A stretch of 64,000 nucleotides of DNA from Paenibacillus sacheonensis (GCF_009909195.1 NZ_JAAAMU010000001.1:558001-622000); one strand, 5' to 3'; shown: positions 8,111 to 18,028, counted from the first letter of the stretch. Notes: a model not told the origin generated them from the letters alone. Numbers and translations: made by a program.

Positions 8111-9187
8111 ATGAGCTACAACGACTTATTCATCCGGGCTTGCCGGGGAGAACACGTCGATCGCTTACCCGTTTGGTATATGCGGCAGGCGGGACGGTAC
8201 GATCCCGATTACCGTAAAATAAAAGAAAACCATTCGCTGCTCGAAATATGCCGCCAGCCGGAACTGGCCGCGGAAGTGACGATGATGCCGGTCAAGAAGC
8301 TGGGCGTCGACGCGGCGATTCTTTATTCCGATATCATGAATCCCGTTGCCTCCATCGGCATCGATTTCGACATCGTTGCGAATGTCGGTCCGGTCATTCA
8401 CAATCCGATCCGGACGGCGGACGATATCGCGCGCCTGAAGCCGATCGACGTGGAAGGCGATCTTTCGCATGTCATCGAGACGATCCGCATCCTGGACCGG
8501 GAGCTGGACGTGCCGCTCATTACGTTTGCCGGCGCGCCGTTTACGATCGCCAGCTACCTGATCGAAGGCCGCCCGTCCAAATCCTATATCAAGACGAAGA
8601 CGATGATGTACACCGAGCCGAAGCTGTGGTTCTCGCTGATGGACAAGCTCGGCGATATGGTCATCGCGTACCTGCGCGCGCATATGGCTGCGGGCGGCAA
8701 GGCGTTCCAGCTGTTCGACAGCTGGGTCGGCGCGCTTGCGCCGCATGATTTCCGCCTGTTCGTGCTTCCGACGATCGAGCGGATTTTCAGCGAGCTGTCG
8801 GATTTGCCGCAGCCGAAAATCTACTTCCCGGGCGTTGCGTCGGGCGAGCTGCTGCCTACGCTCGGCAATCTGAAGGCCGATATCATCGGGCTTGATTGGC
8901 GGGTGTCCATCGCCGAAGGCCGTCGCCGTCTGGGAGATAAGTTTGCGGTTCAAGGCAACCTCGATCCTTATGTGCTGACCGCGCCGATGGATGTGATCAA
9001 GGCCCATGCGAAAGCGATCATCGACGAGGGCGTCAAGGAGCCGGGCTATATTTTCAATCTCGGACATGGGCTGTTCCCCGAAGCTTCGCTCGATAAGCTG
9101 CGCGAGCTGACGGATTACGTCCATGAATATTCCGCGGAGGCCATTGCGGCGCTCGGCGGAAAGCGGGAGGAACTGGCCCATGGCTGA
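8111..9187 (+). CDS. hemE: Uroporphyrinogen decarboxylase
   Basis: A 358-residue protein of normal HemE length. It converts uroporphyrinogen III to coproporphyrinogen III by four decarboxylations. Diagnostic motifs are PVWYMRQAGRYDPDYRKI near the start (substrate-binding arginines), the FAGAPFTIASYLIEG stretch, and FNLGHGLFPEA near the end. It is first of three genes, hemE-hemH-cgoX; its last 8 bases overlap the hemH start. Confidence 0.97.
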   Translation: MSYNDLFIRACRGEHVDRLPVWYMRQAGRYDPDYRKIKENHSLLEICRQPELAAEVTMMPVKKLGVDAAILYSDIMNPVASIGIDFDIVANVGPVIHNPIRTADDIARLKPIDVEGDLSHVIETIRILDRELDVPLITFAGAPFTIASYLIEGRPSKSYIKTKTMMYTEPKLWFSLMDKLGDMVIAYLRAHMAAGGKAFQLFDSWVGALAPHDFRLFVLPTIERIFSELSDLPQPKIYFPGVASGELLPTLGNLKADIIGLDWRVSIAEGRRRLGDKFAVQGNLDPYVLTAPMDVIKAHAKAIIDEGVKEPGYIFNLGHGLFPEASLDKLRELTDYVHEYSAEAIAALGGKREELAHG

Positions 9188-10121
9188 TCCGAAAATCGGC
9201 GTGCTCGTCATGTCTTACGGGACCCCCGAGAGCATGGACGGCATCGAGGAGTATTACACGCATATTCGCAGGGGCCATGCCCCGACGCCGGAGCAGCTCG
9301 CCGAGCTGACCTCGCGGTACGATGCGGTAGTCGGGGGCGTATTCCCCCTCCGGGAGAATACGAACCGTCAGGCGGAGGGACTGCAGGCGGCGCTTGATGC
9401 CGCAGCTCCGGGCAGATACGCCGTATATCAGGGTCTGAAGCATGCGCGTCCTTATATCGAAGACGGCGTCGACGCGATGGGGGCGGACGGCGTGAGGCAG
9501 GCGATCGGCATCGTGCTGGCGCCGCATTACTCGAGCATGAGCGTCGGCAGCTACATGACGAGGGCGCGGGAGCGGGCCGAGGAACGCGGCATCGCATTCC
9601 AAGCCGTCGAGAGCTATCATTTGCATCCGAAGCTGATTGAAGCGCTGGTGAAGCGGGTGAGGGACGCCTATGCGGAGCTTGCGGCGTCGACGGGAGCAGG
9701 GAAGCCGCTGAAGGTATTGTTCAGCGCGCACAGCCTGCCCGTGCGCATTCGCGAAATCGGCGATCCGTACGAGGAGCAGCTGCTCGCTACGTCTTCGGCC
9801 GTTGCGGAAGGCGCAGGCGTGTCGGATTGGCAGTTTACGTGGCAGAGCGCGGGCCGCACCCGCGAACCGTGGCTCGGTCCGGACATTTTGGAGACGTTGA
9901 AGGAAACGGCGGAAGCCGGTTACGCCGGCGTGCTGTCGGCACCGATCGGCTTTGTATCGGAGCATTTGGAAGTGCTGTACGATATCGATATCGAAGCGCA
10001 GGCCGAAGCCAAGCGGCTCGGCATCAAGCTGGTCCGGATCGACATGCTGGGCACGGATTCGCTTTATATGGAGACGCTGGCGGAGACCGTCGAGCAGGCT
10101 GGGCGAGCGGCGTTCATGTAA
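9180..10121 (+). CDS. hemH: Ferrochelatase (coproporphyrin ferrochelatase, HemH/CpfC)
   Basis: A 313-residue protein that inserts Fe2+ into the porphyrin ring, in Firmicutes coproporphyrin III. It begins GVLVMSYGTPESMDGIEEYYTHIRRG and contains LFSAHSLPVRI with the metal-site histidine, then the late FVSEHLEVLYDID motif with the catalytic His-Glu pair. The ATG at 9180 overlaps hemE by 8 bases (ATGGCTGA) and is preceded by GGGAGG inside hemE, so translation is probably coupled. Confidence 0.95.
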   Translation: MADPKIGVLVMSYGTPESMDGIEEYYTHIRRGHAPTPEQLAELTSRYDAVVGGVFPLRENTNRQAEGLQAALDAAAPGRYAVYQGLKHARPYIEDGVDAMGADGVRQAIGIVLAPHYSSMSVGSYMTRARERAEERGIAFQAVESYHLHPKLIEALVKRVRDAYAELAASTGAGKPLKVLFSAHSLPVRIREIGDPYEEQLLATSSAVAEGAGVSDWQFTWQSAGRTREPWLGPDILETLKETAEAGYAGVLSAPIGFVSEHLEVLYDIDIEAQAEAKRLGIKLVRIDMLGTDSLYMETLAETVEQAGRAAFM

Positions 10122-10172
10122 GGGGGATTCAGTCGTTGGGGACAGACATGGAAGACAGAGGAGATGAACCGC

Positions 10173-11636
10173 ATGCGGAGTAATGGTAAGCTGGATCGTT
10201 TTGTCGTCATTGGCGGAGGGATCAGCGGACTCAGCTCCGCTTTTTATTTGTTGAAAGAAGCGGAGCTGCGGGGACGGAAAGCGCTGGTGACGGTCGTCGA
10301 CCCGTCGGAGCGGATCGGCGGCAAGATCGATACGCTGCGCAAGCAAGGCTTCGTGATCGAGAAAGGACCGGATTCCTTCCTGGCGCGCAAGACGGCGATC
10401 GTGGACCTGGCTTTCGATCTCGGCATTCAGGACGAATTGACGGGCACGAACCCTGCCGCGAAGAAAACGTACATCCTTCACCGCGGCAAGCTGCATCCTA
10501 TGCCCCCGGGGCTGGTGCTGGGCGTTCCGACCGAGATCATGCCCTTTGCCAAGACGGGCTTGATCTCATGGGGAGGCAAGCTGCGGGCGTTGATGGATTT
10601 CGTTCTTCCTGCCAGCAAGGCGGAAGGGGACGAGTCCGTCGGCGAATTTCTGACGCGGCGCGTCGGACCGGAAGTGATGGAACGGATCGCGGAGCCGCTG
10701 CTCGCGGGCATCTACGCCGGCGACCTGAGCAAGCTGAGCTTGCAGTCGACGTTCCCGCAGTTTCGCGAGGCGGAACGCCGGCATGGCAGTCTGATTCGCG
10801 GAACGCGCGCGAACAGGCGCAAGGGCGCCGCGGCGCCGGCAGCGCCGAACCGGCTGCCGAAGCATTTGCAGAACAGCATGTTCTTGACGTTCAAGAACGG
10901 TTTGGCGACGATGCTGGAAGCGCTGACCGACGCATTGGCGGGCGCGGAAAGCCGGTTTGGCCTCAAGGCGGTCGCCTTCAGGCAGAATGAACCGGGGGAC
11001 AAGCAGGCGACGGCGCCGTACGAGGTGCTGATGAGCGACGGCGAGATTCTGGAAGCCGACGGCATCGTCATCACGGCCCCGGCTCATGACGCTGCCGATC
11101 TGCTGGAACCGCATATTCCGGTCGATGCGCTGCGGGCGGTCAATTACGTATCCGTCGCGAACGTCGTCATGGCGTTCGACAAGGCATCATTCGGCATGGA
11201 ATTCGACGGCTCGGGCTTCGTCGTGCCGCGATCCGAGGGAACCACGATTACGGCGTGTACCTGGACATCGGCCAAATGGCTCCATTCCAGCCCGGACGAC
11301 AAGGTGCTGCTGCGCTGCTACGTCGGGCGCGCGAACGACGAAGAAGTCGTCGATTTGCCGGACGAGGACCTGAAGGAAGCGGTTCGGCGCGATATCCGGA
11401 ACGTGCTGGGCATTACGGCGGAACCGATCTTCACGGAGATCACCCGCCTTCACCGTTCCATGCCGCAATATCCGGTCGGACATGTGCAGGCAACCGCCAA
11501 GCTGCGGGCGCAGCTGCGATCACAGCTGCCCGGCGTATGGGCGGCGGGCGCCGCGTTCGACGGCGTCGGCCTTCCCGACTGCATTCGGCAGGGCAAGGAA
11601 TCGGCGAGAATCGTTTACGATGCCGTCATGAAATAA
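10173..11636 (+). CDS. hemY: Coproporphyrinogen III oxidase / protoporphyrinogen oxidase (HemY/CgoX)
   Basis: A 487-residue FAD enzyme. The N-terminal VIGGGISGLSSAFYLLKEA is the dinucleotide-binding fold, followed by ERIGGKIDTLRKQGFVIEKGPDSFL, typical of HemY-type oxidases. The end, GVGLPDCIRQGKESA, is the second FAD motif. In Firmicutes these enzymes oxidise coproporphyrinogen III to coproporphyrin III ahead of iron insertion. The ATG at 10173 is 9 bases after AGAGGAG; the in-frame ATG at 10164 touches that site and is unlikely. A lysine/alanine-rich linker near residues 210-225 is longer than usual. Confidence 0.93.
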   Translation: MRSNGKLDRFVVIGGGISGLSSAFYLLKEAELRGRKALVTVVDPSERIGGKIDTLRKQGFVIEKGPDSFLARKTAIVDLAFDLGIQDELTGTNPAAKKTYILHRGKLHPMPPGLVLGVPTEIMPFAKTGLISWGGKLRALMDFVLPASKAEGDESVGEFLTRRVGPEVMERIAEPLLAGIYAGDLSKLSLQSTFPQFREAERRHGSLIRGTRANRRKGAAAPAAPNRLPKHLQNSMFLTFKNGLATMLEALTDALAGAESRFGLKAVAFRQNEPGDKQATAPYEVLMSDGEILEADGIVITAPAHDAADLLEPHIPVDALRAVNYVSVANVVMAFDKASFGMEFDGSGFVVPRSEGTTITACTWTSAKWLHSSPDDKVLLRCYVGRANDEEVVDLPDEDLKEAVRRDIRNVLGITAEPIFTEITRLHRSMPQYPVGHVQATAKLRAQLRSQLPGVWAAGAAFDGVGLPDCIRQGKESARIVYDAVMK

Positions 11637-11684
11637 TTCCTTTTCAAAGCATTTGGTTATGCTTCATTGAACTGCCTACGAAAG

Positions 11685-11735
11685 AAGATCGCCCCCTGCG
11701 AGGCCAATCGGCCAAGCGGAGGGCGATCTTTTTTG
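11685..11735 (+). terminator. Terminator of hemE-hemH-hemY
   Basis: AAGATCGCCC (11685-11694) pairs with GGGCGATCTT (11721-11730), followed by a TTTTTT run. The loop holds a second small GGCC-type hairpin. It probably also ends the convergent minus-strand gene. Confidence 0.85.
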
Positions 11736-11754
11736 ATTCGCAGCGTTATCGATC

Positions 11755-12294
11755 TCAGTCGAGCGGCGGTCCGATATGGCCTTCGCGCTCGGCCTGCTTG
11801 CGGTGGGCGAGCCGGCTGCTGGCCGCTGCCGCGATGGCGCCGACGATATCGTCCAGGAACGTATGGCAGGCCGCGTCGTGCTTGTCGTTCAACTTCTTCA
11901 GGATCCCCGGCTTCAGCTTATCGACGTAACCGAAGTTGGTGAAGCCGATACTGCCGTAGACGTTGACGATGGACAAGGCCAGCACCTCGTCGCAGCCGTA
12001 TAAGCCTTCGTCGTTCTCGATCATTTCTTGCAGCGGCGGCAGCAGCTTGCCTTCTTCGGCGAGCAGGTCGAGCTGGATGCCCGTCAAGACGGCATTTTGC
12101 ACCTCGCGTTTGCTGAGCACGGCTTCGACATATTGCCCGCATTCCTCGAGCGTAAGGTCGGGATAATAATCCTTCTGAAGAAAGATGACGAGCTCGGCGA
12201 TTTGCCCGATCGTTACGCCGCGTTTTGCGAGCCACTCCATGGTGGCCCCCGCGATGGTTCTGCTGTTGAGCTGGTACGTCTCGGACTTGGTCAA
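11755..12294 (-). CDS. Phosphatidylglycerophosphatase A-like protein (YutG type)
   Basis: A 179-residue protein of the PgpA family. Most visible are the GCDEVLALSIVNVYGSIGFTN stretch and a late HDAACHTFLDDIVGAI motif with acidic residues that match the metal site. E. coli PgpA dephosphorylates phosphatidylglycerophosphate; the shorter soluble Bacilli relatives lack clear membrane segments and their substrate is not settled. The TTG at 12294 is chosen because AAGGGG lies 8 bases upstream on the minus strand; an earlier in-frame TTG at 12327 has no ribosome site. Confidence 0.75.
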   Translation of the reverse strand: MTKSETYQLNSRTIAGATMEWLAKRGVTIGQIAELVIFLQKDYYPDLTLEECGQYVEAVLSKREVQNAVLTGIQLDLLAEEGKLLPPLQEMIENDEGLYGCDEVLALSIVNVYGSIGFTNFGYVDKLKPGILKKLNDKHDAACHTFLDDIVGAIAAAASSRLAHRKQAEREGHIGPPLD

Positions 12295-12463
12295 TGCCAA
12301 CACCCCTTGTCTCAAAATAGTGGACAAAACTGGTCTAATTGAATTGGACAGCTCGTATACATAGTACTACAAAGCGGGACTTGTACCAAAGGGGCAGCAT
12401 GCCGCGGGTTTGCGAATGACAGTAGGATTCACCATGTATCCAAAAATGGGGAGGAAATGTTGA

Positions 12464-13516
12464 ATGACACATTATCGCCTGTTTCGCCGGGCAGCGCTTG
12501 CCGGGGCTTTGGCTCTGCCCATCTTGACGACCGGCTGCGGATTGTTCTCCCAGCCTGCCAGCGAATCGATCGATCCGCCGCCGAGCAGCACGCAGAACGT
12601 CAGCACGGACCTTGATCCGGGACAAGTCACCGCCCAGAGCGGCCAGACGCAAATGACTTTGTATCTGCGCGACCGCAATGGCTTGCTCGCGCCGATCTCC
12701 GTCTTTACGACCTTAGGCCAAGACGAGAAGCCGGGTCAAAAAGCGCTTGAAATGATGGTAGACGGCAGCGCGTACTCGAATGAGATTCCGGACGGCTTCA
12801 CGGCCGTATTGCCGAAAGGCACGACCATCAAGCAGCTGTCGATCATTCCCGACCAGAAGCAGGCCGTCGTCGATTTCTCCAAGGAATTCGCCGATTACAG
12901 CGCGGCGGATGAACGCAAGATCGTGGAGGCCGTCATCTGGACGCTGACCAGCCAGCCGGACATCCAGAACGTGAAAATTTGGATGGAAGGCAAGGAGCTG
13001 ACGGCGATGCCGAAGGATGCAATGCCGATCGACGAACCGCTGACGCGCGCGGTAGGCATCAACCTCGAAGCGGCCAGCGGCGTCGATTACAGCACCTCGG
13101 CTCCGGTCACCATCTATTTCTCCGCGGTATCGCCGGACAATGTGCCTTATTACGTGCCGGTTACGAGACTCGTGAACCGCAGCAACAACAGAGCCAAAAC
13201 GGCGATCGAGCAGCTGATCAGCGGGCCGATCGGCGATCTCCCGCTTAACGCGGTCATGACGCCGGACGTGATCGTGAAGAACGTCACGAAAGCGAAGGAC
13301 GTCGTGACGGTCGAGCTGCAGGATGACGGCTATCAAGCCGGACAACCGGAGCCGGCCGAGATGCTGCAAGCCGTCGTGCTCTCCTTGACCGAGAATACCG
13401 GCCTCAGCAAAGTACAGATCAAGCTGAACGGCAAATCGGACTTCGTTGATTCCAACAACCAGACGTACACGGAGCCGGTCAGCCGTCCGGAACACGTGAA
13501 CGCCTTCAAATCCTAA
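12464..13516 (+). CDS. gerM: Spore germination lipoprotein GerM (two GerMN domains)
   Basis: A 350-residue secreted lipoprotein with a basic start, a hydrophobic segment and a lipobox LTTGC (Cys at residue 25). Two GerMN domains follow, about residues 65-180 and 205-330; the first contains [20 protein letters not shown] and the second [12 protein letters not shown]. GerM is known in B. subtilis for roles in sporulation and germination and in the forespore engulfment machinery. The neighbouring order gerM-rph-rdgB is the same as in B. subtilis, which supports the call. GGGGAGG lies before the ATG. Confidence 0.92.
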   Translation: MTHYRLFRRAALAGALALPILTTGCGLFSQPASESIDPPPSSTQNVSTDLDPGQVTAQSGQTQMTLYLRDRNGLLAPISVFTTLGQDEKPGQKALEMMVDGSAYSNEIPDGFTAVLPKGTTIKQLSIIPDQKQAVVDFSKEFADYSAADERKIVEAVIWTLTSQPDIQNVKIWMEGKELTAMPKDAMPIDEPLTRAVGINLEAASGVDYSTSAPVTIYFSAVSPDNVPYYVPVTRLVNRSNNRAKTAIEQLISGPIGDLPLNAVMTPDVIVKNVTKAKDVVTVELQDDGYQAGQPEPAEMLQAVVLSLTENTGLSKVQIKLNGKSDFVDSNNQTYTEPVSRPEHVNAFKS

Positions 13517-13525
13517 TCCAGCACC

Positions 13526-13573
13526 GATCCGCCCCGGGCGAATGAAGGATCCGCCTCCGGGGCGGATCTTTTT
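13526..13573 (+). terminator. Terminator between gerM and rph
   Basis: GATCCGCCCCGG (13526-13537) pairs perfectly with CCGGGGCGGATC (13557-13568), followed by TTTTTT. It is placed directly after the gerM stop. Confidence 0.92.
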
Positions 13574-13655
13574 TATGCGGTCCGAGCGGCAAAGATGTTT
13601 TTCCCTGCAGCTTTTGGTAAAATGGTTTGGACCCATTAACAGGAGGATTATCGAT

Positions 13656-14402
13656 ATGAGATTGGACGGAAGACAGGCGGACGAGCTTCGCCCTGTTACG
13701 ATTACGCTGCAACCCAACAAATACGCGGAGGGCTCCGTTCTTATCGAGTTCGGCGATACCAAGGTGCTTTGCACCGCGTCGATCGAAGAGCGCGTGCCGC
13801 CATTCATGAAGGGACAAGGCAAAGGCTGGATCAACGCGGAGTACGCCATGCTGCCCCGGGCCACGCAGGTTCGCAACCACCGTGAATCGGCGAAGGGCAA
13901 GCTGACGGGACGCACGATGGAAATCCAGCGGTTGATCGGGCGGTCGCTTCGCTCGGTCGTGGATTTGCAGGCGCTCGGGGAACGCACGGTTACGCTGGAC
14001 TGCGACGTGCTGCAAGCGGACGGGGGAACCCGGACGACCTCCATTACGGGCGCGTTCGTCGCGCTGGCGCTAGCCGTGGACAAGCTGAATCGGAATCATG
14101 CGTTCGCGAAATACCCGATTACGGATTTTCTGGCTTCGGTCAGCGTCGGCGTCATCGGCGAACGCACGCTGCTCGACCTTAATTATGAAGAGGATTCCAA
14201 GGCGAAAGTCGATATGAACGTGGTCATGACCGGCGCCCGCAAGTTCGTCGAGGTACAAGGCACGGGCGAGGAGGCGCCTTTCTCGCGCGACGAGCTGAAC
14301 ACGCTGCTCGCATCCGCGGAAGAAGGCATTGCCAGCCTGATTGCCAAGCAGCGGGACGCGCTCGGCGAGAAGGGCAGCCGAATCGGGACGGCCGTCGTAT
14401 GA
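13656..14402 (+). CDS. rph: Ribonuclease PH
   Basis: A 248-residue phosphorolytic 3'-to-5' exoribonuclease that trims tRNA 3' ends. It starts [16 protein letters not shown], and contains [17 protein letters not shown], the [13 protein letters not shown] motif and [18 protein letters not shown] with the phosphate-binding arginines. AGGAGG at 13641-13646 precedes the ATG at 13656. The stop overlaps rdgB by four bases (ATGA). Confidence 0.97.
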   Translation: MRLDGRQADELRPVTITLQPNKYAEGSVLIEFGDTKVLCTASIEERVPPFMKGQGKGWINAEYAMLPRATQVRNHRESAKGKLTGRTMEIQRLIGRSLRSVVDLQALGERTVTLDCDVLQADGGTRTTSITGAFVALALAVDKLNRNHAFAKYPITDFLASVSVGVIGERTLLDLNYEEDSKAKVDMNVVMTGARKFVEVQGTGEEAPFSRDELNTLLASAEEGIASLIAKQRDALGEKGSRIGTAVV

Positions 14403-15037
14403 AGCGGGGAGAGACGGTTGTCGTCGCCACCAAGAATGCCGGCAAGGTGAGGGAGTTCGCTCATGCCTTCGGCCAACTCGGCATCGAGGTCGTCAGCATG
14501 TTCGACTATCCCGCGCTGCCGGATGTCGTCGAGGATGGGACGACCTTCGCGGAGAATGCGCGCAAGAAGGCGCGCGAAGTAGCGGAGGCGCTGGGCTTGC
14601 CGGTGCTCGCCGACGATTCCGGACTCGAAGTCGCTGCGCTGGGCGGCGAGCCGGGCGTCTATTCCGCCCGGTATTCCGGCGAAGGCGCGACGGATGAACG
14701 CAATAACGAGAAGCTGCTGCGCGAGCTCGCTCGGACATCGAACGCCGGCGAGGCGCCGGAGCGCTTGCCGGACGGCACGAAGCTGTTGAGCGAAGCGAGG
14801 TTCGTATGCGCGCTGGCTCTTTACGACCCGGCGGCAGGGACATTTGCCGAGAGCGAAGGCGATGTGGCCGGCTATATCATGGATAAGCCGAGAGGGGATG
14901 GCGGCTTCGGCTACGACCCGCTATTTTGGGTGGCAGGCGCGCGGCGAGGCATGGCGGAGATGACGAAGGAAGAGAAGCAGGCGATCGGCCACCGCGGCCA
15001 GGCGCTTGCCCGCCTGCTTGCCAAGCTGGAGGTTTAG
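14399..15037 (+). CDS. rdgB: XTP/dITP diphosphatase (RdgB/HAM1 family)
   Basis: A 212-residue house-cleaning pyrophosphatase that hydrolyses dITP and XTP. It has the family signatures [17 protein letters not shown] at the start, [29 protein letters not shown] in the middle and FGYDPLFWV near the end. Translation is probably coupled to rph through the ATGA overlap. Confidence 0.95.
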   Translation: MKRGETVVVATKNAGKVREFAHAFGQLGIEVVSMFDYPALPDVVEDGTTFAENARKKAREVAEALGLPVLADDSGLEVAALGGEPGVYSARYSGEGATDERNNEKLLRELARTSNAGEAPERLPDGTKLLSEARFVCALALYDPAAGTFAESEGDVAGYIMDKPRGDGGFGYDPLFWVAGARRGMAEMTKEEKQAIGHRGQALARLLAKLEV

Positions 15038-15156
15038 TTCGCCAACGGCTTGTCCTTCGATTGTTCGGCGTTATGAAGGACATGCTGCTTCCTAGCAGGC
15101 CTTTCATCAGGTACTACCAAGCGCGCGACCCGTTCAGGCGCACGTGTATTCATTAG

Positions 15157-15238
15157 AAAACCCCCGTACGCAAGCAAGGATGCAGCGAGTTCGGATATCG
15201 AACATCGCCTGCCGCCTTCCTTTGCGGACGGGGGTTTT
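15157..15238. terminator. Long hairpin, probable bidirectional terminator of rdgB and asnB
   Basis: AAAACCCCCGT (15157-15167) pairs with ACGGGGGTTTT (15228-15238). The 60-base interior holds a TTCGGATATCGAA palindrome (about 15191-15203). T runs follow the stem in both directions. It lies between the convergent rdgB and asnB genes. Confidence 0.7.
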
Positions 15239-15295
15239 ACTTCGTTGCACGGCATCGGGAGAATCGGAGGATCGAATAACGGCCGAAGATTCGGA

Positions 15296-17140
15296 TTATC
15301 GGATGCTTACGTGATAGTCGCGGAGCCACATATCGACCTGAAGCAGATAAGCGAACAGCTGCGGACCGGACATCAGCTGTCCGAACCAAGGGAGATTGGA
15401 GCTCGCTTCTTGGGATTCCGCCAGCTGGCGGATCTTCTTCACGTTAATGAGAGGGAGGAGCGGAGAGGTGCCCTCGTTGATGATTTCCAGCAGCTGCGTG
15501 CGCACGGCGTTCAGGTAGTTCGGGTTATGCGTCTTCGGATACGGGCTTTTTTTGCGATACAGCACGTCATTCGGCAGCACGCCCTCCAAGCCCTTGCGCA
15601 GAATGCCTTTCTCGCGGTCGCCGGCGGTCTTGATTTCCCAGGGGATATTGTAGACGTATTCGACCAGGCGATGATCGCAGAAAGGCACGCGCACCTCGAG
15701 GCCGACCGCCATGCTCATGCGATCCTTGCGGTCGAGCAGCGTCGGCATGAAGCGGGTAATGTTGAGGTACGACATCTGCCGCATCTTGCGCGTGCTCTCG
15801 TCTTCGCCGGGCAGATGCGGAACCTCCGCGACGGCGTCGAGATACCGGTCGCCGATATACTCCAGCGGCCTGATCCAGGCAGCGACGTCCTGCGAGAGCA
15901 GATCTGCCCGCATGCCCGCAGCCAGCGACCACGGGAACGTTCCGGCGTTGAGCGCTTCTTCGCGGTGAAACCACGGATAGCCCCCGAATATTTCGTCCGC
16001 TGCCTCGCCGGAGATCGCCACGGTCGCTTCTTTCTTGATTTCCCGGCAAAACAAGAGGAGCGACGAGTCCACGTCGGCCATGCCGGGCATGTCGCGCGCC
16101 GTCATCGCCTCATGGAGCGCCGTCACGAGCTGCGGCGTATCGATTACCGTCCCATGGTGAATGGTGCCCAGATGCGTGGTCATCCGCTGGATCCAAGGCG
16201 CGTCCGCATTCGGTTGGAACGCATGCGATTTGAAATGCTTGTCGTTATCGACGTAATCGACGGAGAACGTATGGACGGTTCCCTGTCCGGTTTCTTTATA
16301 ATAATTGACCGCGAGCGACGTAAGCGCGCTGGAGTCGAGCCCGCCGGAGAGTAGCGTGCAAAGCGGTACGTCCGAGACGAGCTGGCGCTCGACCGTATCC
16401 TTCAGCAGGTCGCCGACGGAGCGGGCGGTTTGCTCGACGGTCTCCGTATGCGGGCGGCTCTCGAGCTTCCAATAATGCGTCACGCGGAGGCCGGCGCGGT
16501 TAACGATCGCGCACTGGCCGGGCAGCAGCTCCGTTAGGTCGCGATAGACGCCGACGCCCGGCGTTCTCGCCGGTCCGACGATGAATATCTCCGCCAAGCC
16601 CTCGGGTCCGATCTCCGGCTTTACGGCGGGATGCGCCAGCAGCGCCTTCGGCTCAGACCCGAAGATGAAGCGGCCCAGCTGACGGGAGAAGAAGAACGGT
16701 TTGACCCCGAGCCGGTCGCGGGCGATGAACAGCTGCTCCTCGCGGGAATCCCACAGGGCAAAGGCGAAGATGCCGTTGAATTTCTCCACGCAGGACGGTC
16801 CCCACTCCATATAGGCAACGAGCAGCACCTCGGTATCGCAGGTCGTCGTAAACCGGCGTCCGCGGCCCTCCAGCTCTTTCTTCAGCTCCGGCGCGTTATA
16901 GAGCTCCCCGTTGTAGACGAGGACATACGTATCGTCGTCGGCGGTGCGAACCATCGGCTGCGCTCCGTTTGCGGGATCGATGACCGAGAGTCTGCGGTGG
17001 CCGAGCGCGCAGTGCGGCGAGATCCAGGTACCGGAGGCGTCCGGGCCGCGGTTTGCCAGCGTCTCGGTCATTTTCTCCAGGATAATGGATTGTTTCGTCA
17101 GGTCGGCGGTCCAGTCGATCCAGCCCGTGAATCCACACAT
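15296..17140 (-). CDS. asnB: Glutamine-hydrolysing asparagine synthase (AsnB/AsnO type)
   Basis: A 614-residue enzyme making asparagine from aspartate, ATP and glutamine. The start at 17140 is set by biology: the nucleophile Cys must follow the initiator Met (MCGFTGW), so an ATG nine bases earlier is rejected; AAAGGA precedes it on the minus strand. The glutaminase domain (about 1-210) has RRLSVID, and NGELYN; the synthetase domain carries the LLSGGLDSSAL PP-loop near 255 and a late EVRVPFCDHRLVEYVYNIP. Length and sequence resemble the sporulation-linked AsnO of B. subtilis, but the paralogue cannot be fixed. Confidence 0.93.
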   Translation of the reverse strand: MCGFTGWIDWTADLTKQSIILEKMTETLANRGPDASGTWISPHCALGHRRLSVIDPANGAQPMVRTADDDTYVLVYNGELYNAPELKKELEGRGRRFTTTCDTEVLLVAYMEWGPSCVEKFNGIFAFALWDSREEQLFIARDRLGVKPFFFSRQLGRFIFGSEPKALLAHPAVKPEIGPEGLAEIFIVGPARTPGVGVYRDLTELLPGQCAIVNRAGLRVTHYWKLESRPHTETVEQTARSVGDLLKDTVERQLVSDVPLCTLLSGGLDSSALTSLAVNYYKETGQGTVHTFSVDYVDNDKHFKSHAFQPNADAPWIQRMTTHLGTIHHGTVIDTPQLVTALHEAMTARDMPGMADVDSSLLLFCREIKKEATVAISGEAADEIFGGYPWFHREEALNAGTFPWSLAAGMRADLLSQDVAAWIRPLEYIGDRYLDAVAEVPHLPGEDESTRKMRQMSYLNITRFMPTLLDRKDRMSMAVGLEVRVPFCDHRLVEYVYNIPWEIKTAGDREKGILRKGLEGVLPNDVLYRKKSPYPKTHNPNYLNAVRTQLLEIINEGTSPLLPLINVKKIRQLAESQEASSNLPWFGQLMSGPQLFAYLLQVDMWLRDYHVSIR

Positions 17141-17327
17141 GGTATTCATTCCTTTCTGGCTGCAAGGTTAAAAACAGCGATACTAGAATGGTTATGCCGA
17201 TAAATTGGATAAAATGTCTGTCCGCCGGGGGATGCTAGACCTAGGATTATGCTTTCGAAGCAGTTTTTTTCCTTGCCTTTTGACCGGCTACAAGCTGCAC
17301 GCACAAAGCTTTTAGGAGGAGTTTCCC

Positions 17328-17684
17328 ATGATGGCTAACGAGCATGAGGCATCCGCGTATGAACGCAAAACGTATTACGTATCCGTCCAGGCAGGATCGA
17401 TTCTCGAAGACCCGACCGCGACGTCTTACGAGCTTGTCATAACCGCGAATGAAGAAGAATTAAATCGGCTGCAGGAGCTGTTCGAAGAGCTGGCTTCCAT
17501 GGACGAGGCGCAAACGGCCGTCTACGGCTTGACCCCGTTCAGCTCGGCAAGCGACAAACAAATCAATGCCGGTACGGACGGCTTGCTCGAGGATATTTAC
17601 CGCTTGCTCTACGAGCTCGGCACGGATGAAACGAAGCGCCATGTGGCAACGATGGGGCTGTTTCCCGAAGGGAGCCTGCAATGA
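17328..17684 (+). CDS. Conserved hypothetical protein, upstream member of an overlapping pair
   Basis: A 118-residue acidic protein, unrecognised. It begins with about 20 hydrophilic residues, then a YYVSVQAGSILED stretch that looks like a beta strand, and a helical middle (NEEELNRLQELFEELASMDE). No signal peptide, membrane segment or cysteine is seen. It has an excellent AGGAGG (17314-17319) 8 bases before the ATG. Its stop overlaps the start of the next gene (ATGA), so the two are likely made together. No function is proposed. Confidence 0.65.
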   Translation: MMANEHEASAYERKTYYVSVQAGSILEDPTATSYELVITANEEELNRLQELFEELASMDEAQTAVYGLTPFSSASDKQINAGTDGLLEDIYRLLYELGTDETKRHVATMGLFPEGSLQ

Positions 17685-18028
17685 TCGTGACGGAAGCGCA
17701 CGTAAGACGAGCGGCGGATCGCGACGGCCTGCATTGCGCGGAGGTCGAGGTACATACGAGCGAGGCGCAGAATCAAGATCTGCTCGCGTATTTCGGTCAA
17801 TCCGCGGACAATGATTTCGATATGATCGCCGTCGTGAACAACGACGCCAGAAGCGATATCGACTGGTACGACAATAATATGCATCAGGCTTTCACGGATA
17901 TCACCGACGACCTGTTCGATACCCCGACGATGAAGACGGATTGGGGCGAGCGGGAATCGTTCAAGGAGCAGGTGCTCTCTTATCCGGGCGTGCGGGCGGA
18001 TATTCGGCGATTGATGGATTGGTCTTGA
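17681..18028 (+). CDS. Conserved hypothetical protein, downstream member of the pair
   Basis: A 115-residue, strongly acidic protein that I do not recognise. The middle has FDMIAVVNNDARSDIDWYDN, and the end is more basic (YPGVRADIRRLMDW). It starts inside the stop codon of the upstream gene and has a GAGGGAG-like site (AAGGGAG) before the ATG. No membrane segment is seen. Confidence 0.62.
   Translation: MIVTEAHVRRAADRDGLHCAEVEVHTSEAQNQDLLAYFGQSADNDFDMIAVVNNDARSDIDWYDNNMHQAFTDITDDLFDTPTMKTDWGERESFKEQVLSYPGVRADIRRLMDWS

Noticed and set aside
9054..10496. 480-codon frame on the minus strand
   Set aside because: It runs antisense across hemE, hemH and hemY, which are well-defined genes; its composition is typical of a shadow frame.
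12713..14083. 456-codon minus frame across gerM and rph
   Set aside because: Crosses a clear terminator and two conserved genes on the other strand.
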